Below are positions 30,356-38,909 of a DNA stretch of 46,853 bases, one piece after another. Source of the DNA: Gemmatimonadales bacterium (GTDB lineage: Bacteria > Gemmatimonadota > Gemmatimonadetes > Gemmatimonadales > GWC2-71-9). Positions within the stretch are counted from its first letter, which is position 1. Each line of letters opens with the position of its first letter. The stretch spans positions 1 through 46,853 of the forward strand of contig JAICLE010000016.1 in assembly GCA_025927545.1 (NCBI GenBank), read 5' to 3'. The position numbers were made by a program, and so were the translations under genes. The notes beneath the pieces were generated by a model that worked only from the letters and a program-made list of their open reading frames with translations, had not been told where the DNA came from and did not search any database.

Positions 30356-33355
30356 ATGTCTGACGACAGCTCTCAGGCGGGCATGGATCGCCGGAAATTT
30401 CTCACCGTCCTGGGGGCCTCGGGCGGGGGCGCGCTCGCGCTCTCGGGCTGCTCCACCAGCCGGGTGGAAAAGCTGGTGCCCTATCTGGTGCAGTCCGAAG
30501 ACCAGATCCCCGGCATCGCCACCTGGTACGCCAGCACGTGCACCGAGTGCTCGGCGGGCTGCGGCGTGCACGTCCGGACGCGCGAGGGCCGCGCGGTCAA
30601 GCTGGAGGGAAACCCCGAGCACCCCGTCAACCGGGGCAAGCTCTGCTCCCGCGGGCAGGCGTCGCTGCAGGGCCTGTACAACCCGGGTCGCATCAAGGCG
30701 CCGATGGCGCGCGGCGCCGACGGGCGACTGGCCGAGATCACCTGGGACGATGCCATCGCGCGGCTGGCGGGCAAGCTCACGGCGGCGGGCGGCAAGGTGG
30801 CGGTGCTGAGTGGCGCAGGGCGGGGCACCTTCTCGGAGCTGCTGGCGGACTGGACCGGCGCGCTCGGCGGGCGGCTCGTTCGATGGGAGCCGTTCGATCA
30901 CGAGCCGCTGCGGGCCGCGAACCGGCAGGTGTTCGGCCTGGACCAGCTCCCGGCACACGACTTCGCGAGCGCGAAGTACATACTGTCCTTCGGCGCCGAC
31001 TTCCTCGAGACCTGGCTTTCGCCCACGGAAAACCAGCGCGGCTTCGCCGATGCGCACGGCTTCGCCCAGGGCGATGTGGCCCGTTTCGTCCACGTCGGCC
31101 CGCGCCAGGATCTGACCGGTCTCAACGCGGACGAGTGGCTCGCCGTCAGCCCGGGCACGGAGACGGTGGTCGCGCTCGCCATCGCCAACGTGGTGGCGGC
31201 CGCGGGCGGCGCACCGGCGGCGCTCGTCGGCGCGCTCGCGAAATACACGCCCGCCATGGCGGCGCAGGAGACCGGAATCCCGGCGGCGCGGATCGAGCGC
31301 ATCGCGCACGAGTTCGCGGCGGCCAAGCCGAGCCTCGCGGTGGCCGGAGGCATCGGCGCGCAGCACGCGGGCGCGACCGAGCTCTGCGCGGCGGTCAACC
31401 TGCTCAACTTCGTCGCCGGCAACGTGGGGCACACGGTGCGGTTCGGCGCCGACCTCGCCGCCGGCGACGGCTACCACGCGCTGGCCCAGCTCGGCACGGC
31501 GATGGGCGGCGGTCAGGTGTCGGTGCTCATCGTGCACGAGGCCAATCCCGTGTACGCGCTGCCCAGAGCGGCCGGGTTTGCCGATCGGCTGAAGAAGGTG
31601 CCGTTCAAGGTGGCGATCTCGCCGTTCCTGGACGAAACCGCCGCGCTCTGTGATCTCCTGCTCCCGCCGCACCACGCGCTCGAGCGCTGGGACGACGCCG
31701 CCCCGCGGGCGGGCGTCCGGAGTCTGATGCAGCCGGTCATGGAGCCCGTGTATACCACCCGCGCCGCCGGCGACATTCTGCTGGCGACGGCAAGGAAGGC
31801 GGGGGGCGCGCTGGCCCGCTTCAACGCCCCGTCATGGGAGGCGCATCTCCGCGGCCGCTGGCAAGCGCTGGCCGCCGAGCGGAAGGAGGCCGACGCCGAT
31901 GCGTTCTGGCATGCCGCGCTCCAGCGCGGGGGCGTCTTCGACGAGCCGCCCACGCCGGCGGCGGTGACGCTCGCCCCGACGGCTACGCAGGTGAGCTATA
32001 CCCGGCCGGCGTTCGAGGGGAAGGGCAATTACGTGTTCGCCGCCTATCCGCATGGCATGCTGCATGATGGCCGCGGCGCCAACAAGCCGTGGCTGCTCGA
32101 GGTGGCCGACCCGGTCACCAAGATCACCTGGAACTCCTGGGTCGAAGTGGGGCCGGAGGCGGCCCGGGCGCTCAACGTCCGGAACGGCGAGATCCTCCGG
32201 CTCACCTCGCCGCACGGCACGCTCGAGGCGCCGGCCTACATCCATCCCGGCCTCCATCCGGACGTGGTCGCGATGCCGATCGGCTACGGCCACACGGAGT
32301 ACGGCGCGTTCGCGCAGGGCCGCGGGGTGAACGCGCTCGACCTGCTCGGTGCGCCCGCGGGCGAGTTCGTCACCTACGTCTCGACTCGCGTCGCCGTGGA
32401 GAAGACCGGTGACTACCGGAAGCTCGCCACGGTCGAAGGCACGCCGCGGCAGCTCGGCCGCGGGATCGCCGAGGCGATCCCGCTGGCGGCCGCCAGAAAG
32501 GGCCTCACCCTGGCCGAGGCCTACCTCCAGGAGGGCCATCCGGAGCACGAGCTGAACACACCGCTCGAGGTCCAGGCGCTGAAGGGGTGGAGCGAGAAAC
32601 AGTTCGAGATGACGCGGAAGGGCGACTACGCCCGCACGACCCCGCAGTGGGGCATGGCGATCGACTTGGCCCGCTGCACCGGCTGCCAGGCGTGCGTCAC
32701 CGCCTGCTATGCCGAGAACAACATCCCGACCGTCGGTGAGTACGACATCCTCAAGGGTCGGGAAATGACCTGGATGCGGATCGAGCGCTATTGGGAGGGC
32801 GGCGAGGAGCCGGGCGTTCCGCCCTCGGCGCGGTTCGTGCCCATGCTCTGCCAGCACTGCGCCAACGCGCCGTGCGAGCCCGTCTGCCCGGTGTACGCGG
32901 CGTATCACACCGCCGACGGCCTCAATGGCCAGGTCTACAACCGCTGCGTGGGCACCCGCTATTGCGCCAACAACTGTCCGTACAAGGTGCGCTACTTCAA
33001 CTGGTACAAGTACAACGAGATCGCGTGGCCGGAGCCGCTGCAGCTCCAGCTCAATCCGGACGTGACCGTGCGGGCGCGCGGGGTGATGGAGAAGTGCACC
33101 TTCTGTATCCAGCGCATCCGCGGCGCGCAGAACCAGGCGCGCCTGGAGGACCGGCCGATCCGCGACGGCGAGTTTACTACTGCGTGCGCGCAGGCCTGCC
33201 CCTCCGACGCGATCGTCTTCGGGGACACCGGGGACCCCGAGAGCCGCGTCGTCGCGATCAAGCAGGACCCCCGCGGCTACCGGGTCCTCGAGGATCTCAA
33301 CACCCGTTCGGCGATCACCTACCTCGCCAAGGTCCTGCATTCGGTGGAGGCCTGA
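30356..33355 (+). CDS. actB: Alternative complex III subunit B, fused molybdopterin-oxidoreductase-like and Fe-S domains
   Basis: A 999-residue periplasmic subunit with a twin-arginine signal (MDRRKFLTVLGASGGGALALSGC, ending in a possible lipobox). Residues about 50-730 are a molybdopterin-oxidoreductase-like module that in characterised complexes carries no molybdenum cofactor; it still has a C-x2-C-x3-C...C pattern (CTECSAGCGV, later LCSRGQ). The C-terminal ~250 residues are a ferredoxin-like Fe-S domain with the clusters CTGCQACVTAC, CQHCANAPCEPVCP, CVGTRYCANNCP, CTFC and CAQACP. The fusion corresponds to ActB1-B2. GAGG lies seven bases before the ATG; a GTG one codon earlier is possible. 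Confidence 0.92.
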   Translation: MSDDSSQAGMDRRKFLTVLGASGGGALALSGCSTSRVEKLVPYLVQSEDQIPGIATWYASTCTECSAGCGVHVRTREGRAVKLEGNPEHPVNRGKLCSRGQASLQGLYNPGRIKAPMARGADGRLAEITWDDAIARLAGKLTAAGGKVAVLSGAGRGTFSELLADWTGALGGRLVRWEPFDHEPLRAANRQVFGLDQLPAHDFASAKYILSFGADFLETWLSPTENQRGFADAHGFAQGDVARFVHVGPRQDLTGLNADEWLAVSPGTETVVALAIANVVAAAGGAPAALVGALAKYTPAMAAQETGIPAARIERIAHEFAAAKPSLAVAGGIGAQHAGATELCAAVNLLNFVAGNVGHTVRFGADLAAGDGYHALAQLGTAMGGGQVSVLIVHEANPVYALPRAAGFADRLKKVPFKVAISPFLDETAALCDLLLPPHHALERWDDAAPRAGVRSLMQPVMEPVYTTRAAGDILLATARKAGGALARFNAPSWEAHLRGRWQALAAERKEADADAFWHAALQRGGVFDEPPTPAAVTLAPTATQVSYTRPAFEGKGNYVFAAYPHGMLHDGRGANKPWLLEVADPVTKITWNSWVEVGPEAARALNVRNGEILRLTSPHGTLEAPAYIHPGLHPDVVAMPIGYGHTEYGAFAQGRGVNALDLLGAPAGEFVTYVSTRVAVEKTGDYRKLATVEGTPRQLGRGIAEAIPLAAARKGLTLAEAYLQEGHPEHELNTPLEVQALKGWSEKQFEMTRKGDYARTTPQWGMAIDLARCTGCQACVTACYAENNIPTVGEYDILKGREMTWMRIERYWEGGEEPGVPPSARFVPMLCQHCANAPCEPVCPVYAAYHTADGLNGQVYNRCVGTRYCANNCPYKVRYFNWYKYNEIAWPEPLQLQLNPDVTVRARGVMEKCTFCIQRIRGAQNQARLEDRPIRDGEFTTACAQACPSDAIVFGDTGDPESRVVAIKQDPRGYRVLEDLNTRSAITYLAKVLHSVEA

Positions 33356-33358
33356 CCG

Positions 33359-34732
33359 ATGGCCGTCGTCGCACGCCCGATTCCCGACCGCGCGCCGGAG
33401 CTCGAGATCACCCAGACCCAGGCCGACGTCACCCGCGACGTCGCCGACACGCTGGGCCGGGCGAGCACCGGCTACCTGCTGCTGCTGGGCGGCGCCATCG
33501 CCCTGTTCCTGGCGGGGCTGCTCACGTTCCTCATCCTGGTCAAGGATGGGCTGGGCCACGCCGGCTACAATCCGCCGATCTTCTGGGCCGTCTTCATCAC
33601 GACTTTCGTGTTCTGGATCGGCATCGGGCACGCCGGCACGCTCATCTCCGCGATTCTGTTCCTGTTCCGGAGTCCCTGGCGGACGGCCGTCTACCGCTCC
33701 ACCGAGGCGATGACCGTGTTTGCCGTGATGACCGCGGCGCTCTTCCCCATCATCCACATCGGCCGCCAGTGGATCTTCTACTGGCTGCTGCCCTATCCCA
33801 ACCAGCGGTGGCTCTGGCCCAATTTCAAGTCGCCCCTGCTGTGGGACGTGTTCGCGATCTCGACCTACTTCACCGTGAGCACGGTCTTCCTGGTCTTCGG
33901 GCTCATCCCCGACGTGGCCGCCGTCCGCGACAAGGTCACCGGGTGGCGGCGGATCGTCTACACCCTCGCTTCGGCGGGGTGGCAGGGGACGGACAACCAG
34001 TGGCGGCATTACACGCGCGCCTACCTCTACCTGGCCGCGCTGGCCACCCCGCTGGTGCTGTCGGTGCACTCCGTGGTGAGCTGGGACTTCGCGGTGTCGA
34101 TCGTCCCGGCCTGGCACGGGACCATCTTCGCCCCCTACTTCGTGGCCGGCGCGATCTACTCCGGCCTCGGCATGGTGCTCACGCTGATCATCCCACTCCG
34201 ACGGGCGCTCGGGATCGAGCAGATGATCACCAAGTACCACTTCGACAACCTGGCCAAGCTGACGCTGCTCACCGGCAGCATCCTGTTCTACTCGTACGGA
34301 ATGGAGTACTTCGTCGCCTGGTACAGCGGGAACACCTTCGAGCAGACCACGTTCTTCCGCCGGCCGTTCGGGTCCATGTGGTGGGCGGGCTGGACCATGA
34401 TCATCTGCAACGCGTTCGTCTCGCAGTTGCTCTGGTTCCGGAAGATCCGGACCAACCTGACGGCGCTGTTCGTGATCTCGATCTTCATCAATATCGGCAT
34501 GTGGTTCGAGCGCTTCGTGATCATCGTCTCGTCGCTCTCCAACGACTACATCCCGTGGGCCTGGTCCGACATGAACCCGACCTGGGCCGACTGGGGGATT
34601 CTCGCCGGATCGTTCGGCTGGTTCGGGATGTGGTTCCTGCTGTTCGCCAAGAGCTTTCCGATCGTCGCCATTCAGGAGATCAAGGAGATGATCCCGATGC
34701 CGCGGAAGCGCGGGGGCGGAGGGCACCACTGA
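33359..34732 (+). CDS. actC: Alternative complex III subunit C, NrfD-like quinol-interacting membrane protein
   Basis: A 457-residue polytopic protein with about ten membrane helices, of the NrfD/PsrC family. It starts three bases after the actB stop. The first helix region (STGYLLLLGGAIALFLAGLLTFLIL) and conserved FWIGIGHAGTLISAILFLFRSPWR, and the loop AVMTAALFPIIHIGRQW, are typical of ActC. In the known complex this subunit holds the quinol site and may contain half-channels for proton movement. It forms a pair with the similar ActF. Confidence 0.92.
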   Translation: MAVVARPIPDRAPELEITQTQADVTRDVADTLGRASTGYLLLLGGAIALFLAGLLTFLILVKDGLGHAGYNPPIFWAVFITTFVFWIGIGHAGTLISAILFLFRSPWRTAVYRSTEAMTVFAVMTAALFPIIHIGRQWIFYWLLPYPNQRWLWPNFKSPLLWDVFAISTYFTVSTVFLVFGLIPDVAAVRDKVTGWRRIVYTLASAGWQGTDNQWRHYTRAYLYLAALATPLVLSVHSVVSWDFAVSIVPAWHGTIFAPYFVAGAIYSGLGMVLTLIIPLRRALGIEQMITKYHFDNLAKLTLLTGSILFYSYGMEYFVAWYSGNTFEQTTFFRRPFGSMWWAGWTMIICNAFVSQLLWFRKIRTNLTALFVISIFINIGMWFERFVIIVSSLSNDYIPWAWSDMNPTWADWGILAGSFGWFGMWFLLFAKSFPIVAIQEIKEMIPMPRKRGGGGHH

Positions 34733-35256
34733 TGGCGCGACCCAAGAGCTCGCGGCAGCCGGGGGTCCTGGCTTCGTTCATCCACGTGGACGCCGCCGTG
34801 GACGCGATCCGCTCGCTTCGCGCCCGGGGCCACCGGAACCTGGTGGTGTACACCGCGTTCCCCAATCACGAGATCGAGGAGGCGCTCGACCAGCCGGTGA
34901 GCCTGGTGCGCCTGTTCACCCTGATCGGCGGCCTGACCGGATGCGCCGCGGGCTTCGGGATGACGATCTGGATGTCGTTCGACTGGCCCCTCCTCGTCGG
35001 CGGGAAGACCATGTCCTCGGTGCCGGCGTACGTCGCCATCGCCTTCGAGCTGACGGTGCTCCTGGGCGCCCTCATCACGGTGGCGGCCGTGGCGGGACTG
35101 ACGCTGCTGGGACACCGGCGCGGGGCCGCCTACGATCCCCAGTTCAGCGACGACCGAATCGGCGTGTTCGTGCCATCCGGCGCCGACCAGCTGGCCCCGG
35201 TCGAGCAACTGCTCCGTTCCGCGGGAGCGGTGGAGGTGCGGCATGAAGCGGCGTGA
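34732..35256 (+). CDS. actD: Alternative complex III subunit D (DUF3341)
   Basis: A 174-residue membrane protein with a soluble N-terminal ~60 residues (FIHVDAAVDAIRSLRARGHRNLVVYTAFPNHEIEEAL) and two helices (about 61-80 and 98-122), matching the DUF3341 family that forms ActD. The ATG overlaps the actC stop (TGATG) and its 3' end overlaps actE by 14 bases. It is a structural subunit without cofactors in the known complexes. Confidence 0.88.
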   Translation: MARPKSSRQPGVLASFIHVDAAVDAIRSLRARGHRNLVVYTAFPNHEIEEALDQPVSLVRLFTLIGGLTGCAAGFGMTIWMSFDWPLLVGGKTMSSVPAYVAIAFELTVLLGALITVAAVAGLTLLGHRRGAAYDPQFSDDRIGVFVPSGADQLAPVEQLLRSAGAVEVRHEAA

Positions 35257-35947
35257 GCGGTGGTGGTGGGCCGGACTGGCGGCGCTCACGCTGTTCACCG
35301 GCGGCTGCGACTTCTGGTATAACCGCGTGCCGTCGCCGGACGATCTCTGGCACATCATTCCGTGGTTCGACCACATGATCCTGTCCAAGTACGTCCGGCC
35401 GTACGAGTCGAGCGCGGTGCCGCGCTACACGCCGGCAGGCACGGTTCCGGTGAGCGGCGGCGAGCCCGACTGGTCCGCCGAGTGGACCACGGGCAAGCTC
35501 ACGACCGCCAACGCGCTGCAGAACCCCTACGCCGCCGGGGCGCCGGCCGGCGCAAAGGCGTGGCCGGCAGGGGCCGACGTGCCGGTGCTCCCGCACGAGG
35601 TCGATGCCGCGGGCGACACGCTCTACCAGACCTACTGCGAGGTATGCCACGGCCGGGCGGGCGACGCGAAGGGGACGGTCTCGGCCCGCATCGGGGCCCC
35701 CTCGCTTCTCACCGGCCGCGCGCGCGGCTATGCGGACGGCTACATCTACAGCATCATCCGCTACGGGCGGGGCGTCATGCCGCGCTACGGCGACAAGGTC
35801 TACCTGCCGAGCGACCGCTGGGCGATCGTGAACCACGTGCGGAAGCTCCAGGGGCAGGCGCCGCTGGCGCCCGAGCCGGCGGGCGCCGCGGTGGGCATTC
35901 CTCCCGGGCCGAGCGCCACGGGTTCGACCGGGGAGAGACCGCGATGA
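35243..35947 (+). CDS. actE: Alternative complex III subunit E, monohaem cytochrome c lipoprotein
   Basis: A 234-residue protein with a basic start, a hydrophobic h-region and lipobox FTGGC22, so probably lipid-anchored on the outer face. One CxxCH haem site (YCEVCHGRAGDAKG, near residue 133) with a likely axial Met in GRGVMPRYGDK near residue 177. The N-terminal segment before the haem domain (VRPYESSAVPRYTPAGTVP) is typical of ActE. The last ~25 residues are Pro/Gly/Ala-rich. It overlaps actD by 14 bases and actF by 4 (ATGA). Confidence 0.9.
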   Translation: MKRRERWWWAGLAALTLFTGGCDFWYNRVPSPDDLWHIIPWFDHMILSKYVRPYESSAVPRYTPAGTVPVSGGEPDWSAEWTTGKLTTANALQNPYAAGAPAGAKAWPAGADVPVLPHEVDAAGDTLYQTYCEVCHGRAGDAKGTVSARIGAPSLLTGRARGYADGYIYSIIRYGRGVMPRYGDKVYLPSDRWAIVNHVRKLQGQAPLAPEPAGAAVGIPPGPSATGSTGERPR

Positions 35948-37302
35948 CCCCGACGCTCCGCGAACGTCTCGCCCAGCGCTCCCTCGCCGGCCGGTTCGAC
36001 GTGTTCCTCGGCGTGGGCGCCGGGCTCACCGTCCTCGGCCTGATTCTGTTCATCCCGGCGCTCCTCAACGGCAACGCCGACCGGGCCTGGCAGCTCTTCC
36101 ACGTCAACTGGCTTTATTTCACCGGGCTCTCGACCGGCGCGGTGGCGTTCGTGGCCGTGCAGAAAATCACCAACGCCAAGTGGTCGGGGATGATCGTCCG
36201 GTTCGCCTCCGCCCAGGTCGCGTTCCTGCCGGTCGCGCTGCTCGGGCTGGTGCTGATCTTCACGCTCGGCTACCAATCGGTCTTCGGGCCCATGCAGGCC
36301 GCCCTCCCGGAGCTGCAGCATTCGAAGGTGATCTGGCTCTCCCGTCCGTTCATGTTCGCCCGGCTGTTCGTGGGGCTGGGCGTGCTCGCATGGGTGGGCT
36401 GGCGCCTGGTCCGCGCGGACATGGTGCCCGATCTGCTGGCCGTGCGCGGCGCGGCGCCGGCCGGACGCCGCGCGCTGTTCGACCGGTTGAGCCGGGGCTA
36501 CGACGGCAGCCCGGACGGGCTGCTGGCGCAGGAGGACCTGATCCACCGGCTGGCGCCCATCTTCACCGTGCTCTACGCGATCGTCCTGACGCTCATGGCA
36601 TTCGACTGCGTCATGGCGCTCCAGCCCCACTGGTACTCGAACCTGCTCGGCGGGTTCTTCTTCATGGGCGCGTTTCTGGGCGCACATATGGTGCTCGCGC
36701 TCCTGATGATTCACGGCGCCAGCCATCTTGGGGTGACCGACCTCGTCTCGCCCAAGCAACGTCACGACCTGGGCAAGCTCTGCTTCGGCTTCACCGTGTT
36801 CTGGACCTACCTCATGTGGGCGCAGTTCCTGGTGATCTGGTACGGCAATCTGCCGGAGGAGACCGGGTTCGTCTTCGCGCGGCTCTGGGGCCACTGGCTG
36901 CCGATCGGCGAGGCGGTGCTGATCGGGGTGTTCATCGTGCCCTTCTTCGGGCTGCTCGGGGTCGCGCCCAAGAAGGTACGGGTCACGTTCGCGTTCTTCG
37001 CGGCGGTAAGCCTGGTGTCGCTCTGGCTGGAGCGCTACCTCCTGGTCATGCCGTCGGTCAGCGTGCTGCCGGGCCCGGTGTTCCACCTGCCGGAGTGGGG
37101 GCCGACGCTGCTGTTCGCTGGACTCTATCTGCTGACGTATGCCCTTTACGCCCGCACCTTCCCCATGATCTCACCGCGCCTGGCGGAGATCACGCTGGGC
37201 CGGGAGCGCGGACACGCGACCCTGGAGTTCGACCACGAGGAGAGCCCGGGGGACTACGTGGCCCCGGAGGCCGTCGAGCGGAGGGATCGTCCGAGAATGT
37301 GA
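35944..37302 (+). CDS. actF: Alternative complex III subunit F, NrfD-like membrane protein
   Basis: A 452-residue polytopic protein related to ActC, with about ten helices from FLGVGAGLTVLGLILFIPALL to a final helix near residue 385. It carries conserved inter-helix motifs such as AFDCVMALQPHWYSNLLGGFFFMGAFLGAH and LMWAQFLVIWYGNLPEET. In the known complex ActC and ActF form the membrane core. The operon ends here without cytochrome oxidase genes; the terminal oxidase must be encoded elsewhere. The convergent anti-sigma gene ends 3 bases later, so a shared terminator, if any, lies within coding sequence. Confidence 0.9.
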   Translation: MTPTLRERLAQRSLAGRFDVFLGVGAGLTVLGLILFIPALLNGNADRAWQLFHVNWLYFTGLSTGAVAFVAVQKITNAKWSGMIVRFASAQVAFLPVALLGLVLIFTLGYQSVFGPMQAALPELQHSKVIWLSRPFMFARLFVGLGVLAWVGWRLVRADMVPDLLAVRGAAPAGRRALFDRLSRGYDGSPDGLLAQEDLIHRLAPIFTVLYAIVLTLMAFDCVMALQPHWYSNLLGGFFFMGAFLGAHMVLALLMIHGASHLGVTDLVSPKQRHDLGKLCFGFTVFWTYLMWAQFLVIWYGNLPEETGFVFARLWGHWLPIGEAVLIGVFIVPFFGLLGVAPKKVRVTFAFFAAVSLVSLWLERYLLVMPSVSVLPGPVFHLPEWGPTLLFAGLYLLTYALYARTFPMISPRLAEITLGRERGHATLEFDHEESPGDYVAPEAVERRDRPRM

Positions 37303-37305
37303 CGG

Positions 37306-38319
37306 CTACTTCGTGCGCATCTCGGCGTTCAGGCGCCGGATCATGGCACGGAGGCTGTCGGAGGGCAGATCGCCGGTGATGGCCAGCATGCGGTCGCCGA
37401 CCTGCATGGCCATGGCGTGGGCCGCGGCGTCGTTGCCACGGCGGGAGTCGCCCGGCAGGAACAGGGAGTCCACGTCGGTCATGGCCCGGCGGGAGAGGAG
37501 CTGCGACACGTCCGTGGCCGGCCCCTCGATGGTGCGGATGACCTGACCGGATGAGAGGCGCTGCGCCACGACCATGACGGGGCGCGCCCCGTCCTCGTTG
37601 CTCTGCACCTGCACGCGCATCACCGGCAGCCCCTCGATGTGGGGCAGCCGCTCGCCCGCCGCCGCCTTCGCGCCATCCCACGACATTGTCCGCCACATCC
37701 CGTCGAGCTCAACCTCGCCGCGTCCGCTCGGGCCATCCAGCCGAGTCAGCTCGACCGCGGGCTTGGGGTTGAGCACCGAGAGGGCCGCCTCCCGCTGCGC
37801 GGCGCGGCTCGAGTCGGCCGGCGACGCGATCGTTCTGACCCGTGCCGCTGGGCGCGGCGCCGGGGCCACGGGGGCGGGACGGGCGGATGGAAGCGGCGCC
37901 GCCGACGAGTCGCGACGCGCGTCCATCGCGGCAGTCCGGACCGGCGGCTCGGCGGCCGGCGTAATGATCGCCCGCCGGCTCGGATGCTCCCCCGAGCGCA
38001 CGAACGAGCTCGCCGTCCAGCCGAGCCCCACGGCCAGGACCACGCTCGCGACCCATGCGAGCAGGTGCAGGCGGCGGCGACGGCGAGAGGCCACTTCGGC
38101 CGCCCGATGCCGCAGCACCTCGAACGCCGGCGGCACCCGCGGCGGCGGCGCCAGCCGGGCGAGCAGCGCCGTCGTGCGGTCGCGGAGTGCCGCGATGCCA
38201 TCACGCAGCGCTTGGCAGGACGGGCAGCCGGCCAGGTGGCTCTCGATCTCGACGCACTGCGACCGGCTCAGCCCCTGGTCCAGATAGGCGTGGAGCTCGT
38301 CCTCAGGAATGTGTCGCAT
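37306..38319 (-). CDS. Anti-sigma factor with N-terminal zinc finger and one membrane helix
   Basis: A 337-residue membrane protein. The N-terminus is a ZAS-type zinc-binding anti-sigma domain: HIPEDELHAYLDQGLSRSQCVEIESHLAGCPSCQ (residues 3-36) with the H-x3-C-x2-C core. One transmembrane helix (about 85-107) separates it from a ~230-residue outer domain rich in Arg, Ala and Pro near the membrane. The outer domain continues with a folded stretch (LDGMWRTMSWDGAKAAAGERLPHIEGLPVM) and a helical C-terminus. It would hold the adjacent ECF sigma factor until an envelope signal is sensed. The ATG at 38319 overlaps the sigma gene by 17 bases. Confidence 0.85.
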   Translation of the reverse strand: MRHIPEDELHAYLDQGLSRSQCVEIESHLAGCPSCQALRDGIAALRDRTTALLARLAPPPRVPPAFEVLRHRAAEVASRRRRRLHLLAWVASVVLAVGLGWTASSFVRSGEHPSRRAIITPAAEPPVRTAAMDARRDSSAAPLPSARPAPVAPAPRPAARVRTIASPADSSRAAQREAALSVLNPKPAVELTRLDGPSGRGEVELDGMWRTMSWDGAKAAAGERLPHIEGLPVMRVQVQSNEDGARPVMVVAQRLSSGQVIRTIEGPATDVSQLLSRRAMTDVDSLFLPGDSRRGNDAAAHAMAMQVGDRMLAITGDLPSDSLRAMIRRLNAEMRTK

Positions 38320-38821
38320 CGGTCCCCGTTCGCGTCTGCTGCCGGTCGTGCGCATCCACCAGCCGGCGGCGGGCCCGGGCCAGCGTGGTGCCGACGGCGC
38401 CCACGGCCAGCCCGGTGCGGGCCGCGATCTCCGGGTAGCTCAGCCCCGCGTCCCAGAGCAGCAGGATCTCCCGGTCCCGCGAGGTGAGAACGTTCAGCGC
38501 CTCGTGCACGGCGGCCATCCGCTCATCGTGCTCCACAGCGTCGTCCGCCGCCGGCGTCATCGTCGGCTGGGCGATCGGGTCGCCCTTGAGCAGCGTCAGG
38601 TGGCGCTTCCGGCGCATCGCCGCGCGGGCCTCATCCCGCGCCAGGTTGGCGGCCACCGCGAATACCCACGCGCGCGGCTTCTCGGGCCGGTGGGAGAGGG
38701 CCCGGACGAAGACTTCCTGCGCCAGGTCCTCCGCGCGCTCGGCGTCCCACACCTTGCGGTAGAGGAATCGCACCACCGCGGTGTAGGTCGTCTGGTACAG
38801 TTGCTCGAGGTCGTCGGTCAC
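38303..38821 (-). CDS. ECF-type RNA polymerase sigma factor
   Basis: A 172-residue sigma factor. Region 2 covers about residues 9-75 (LYQTTYTAVVRFLYRKVWDAERAEDLAQEVFVRAL, then KPRAWVFAVAANLARDEAR). Region 4 is at the C-terminus (LNVLTSRDREILLLWDAGLSYPEIAARTGLAVGAVGTTLARARRRL). The start is the GTG at 38821, five bases after GGAGG. A much longer opening upstream (to 39079) runs into the intergenic region and has no sigma-like sequence. It forms an operon with its overlapping anti-sigma gene. The regulon is unknown; actA-F is convergent, so control of that operon cannot be assumed. Confidence 0.9.
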   Translation of the reverse strand: MTDDLEQLYQTTYTAVVRFLYRKVWDAERAEDLAQEVFVRALSHRPEKPRAWVFAVAANLARDEARAAMRRKRHLTLLKGDPIAQPTMTPAADDAVEHDERMAAVHEALNVLTSRDREILLLWDAGLSYPEIAARTGLAVGAVGTTLARARRRLVDAHDRQQTRTGTDATHS

Positions 38822-38909
38822 CGAAGCCTCCGGAGGCAGCCCGCGCGGGTCGCACTCAAGGACGGCGGATCTGGCGGTCCTTGCACAATGGTATCCCTGG
38901 CCCCCCTGC

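Noticed and set aside
30356-33355. Treating ActB as an active molybdenum oxidoreductase
   Set aside because: The six-gene context is alternative complex III, where this module is not known to hold a molybdenum cofactor.
31832-34729. A 965-codon open frame on the minus strand
   Set aside because: It lies opposite actB and actC, is composed almost entirely of His/Arg/Glu/Asp/Gly/Pro-rich sequence without any domain, and is a by-product of G+C-rich codon use on the other strand.
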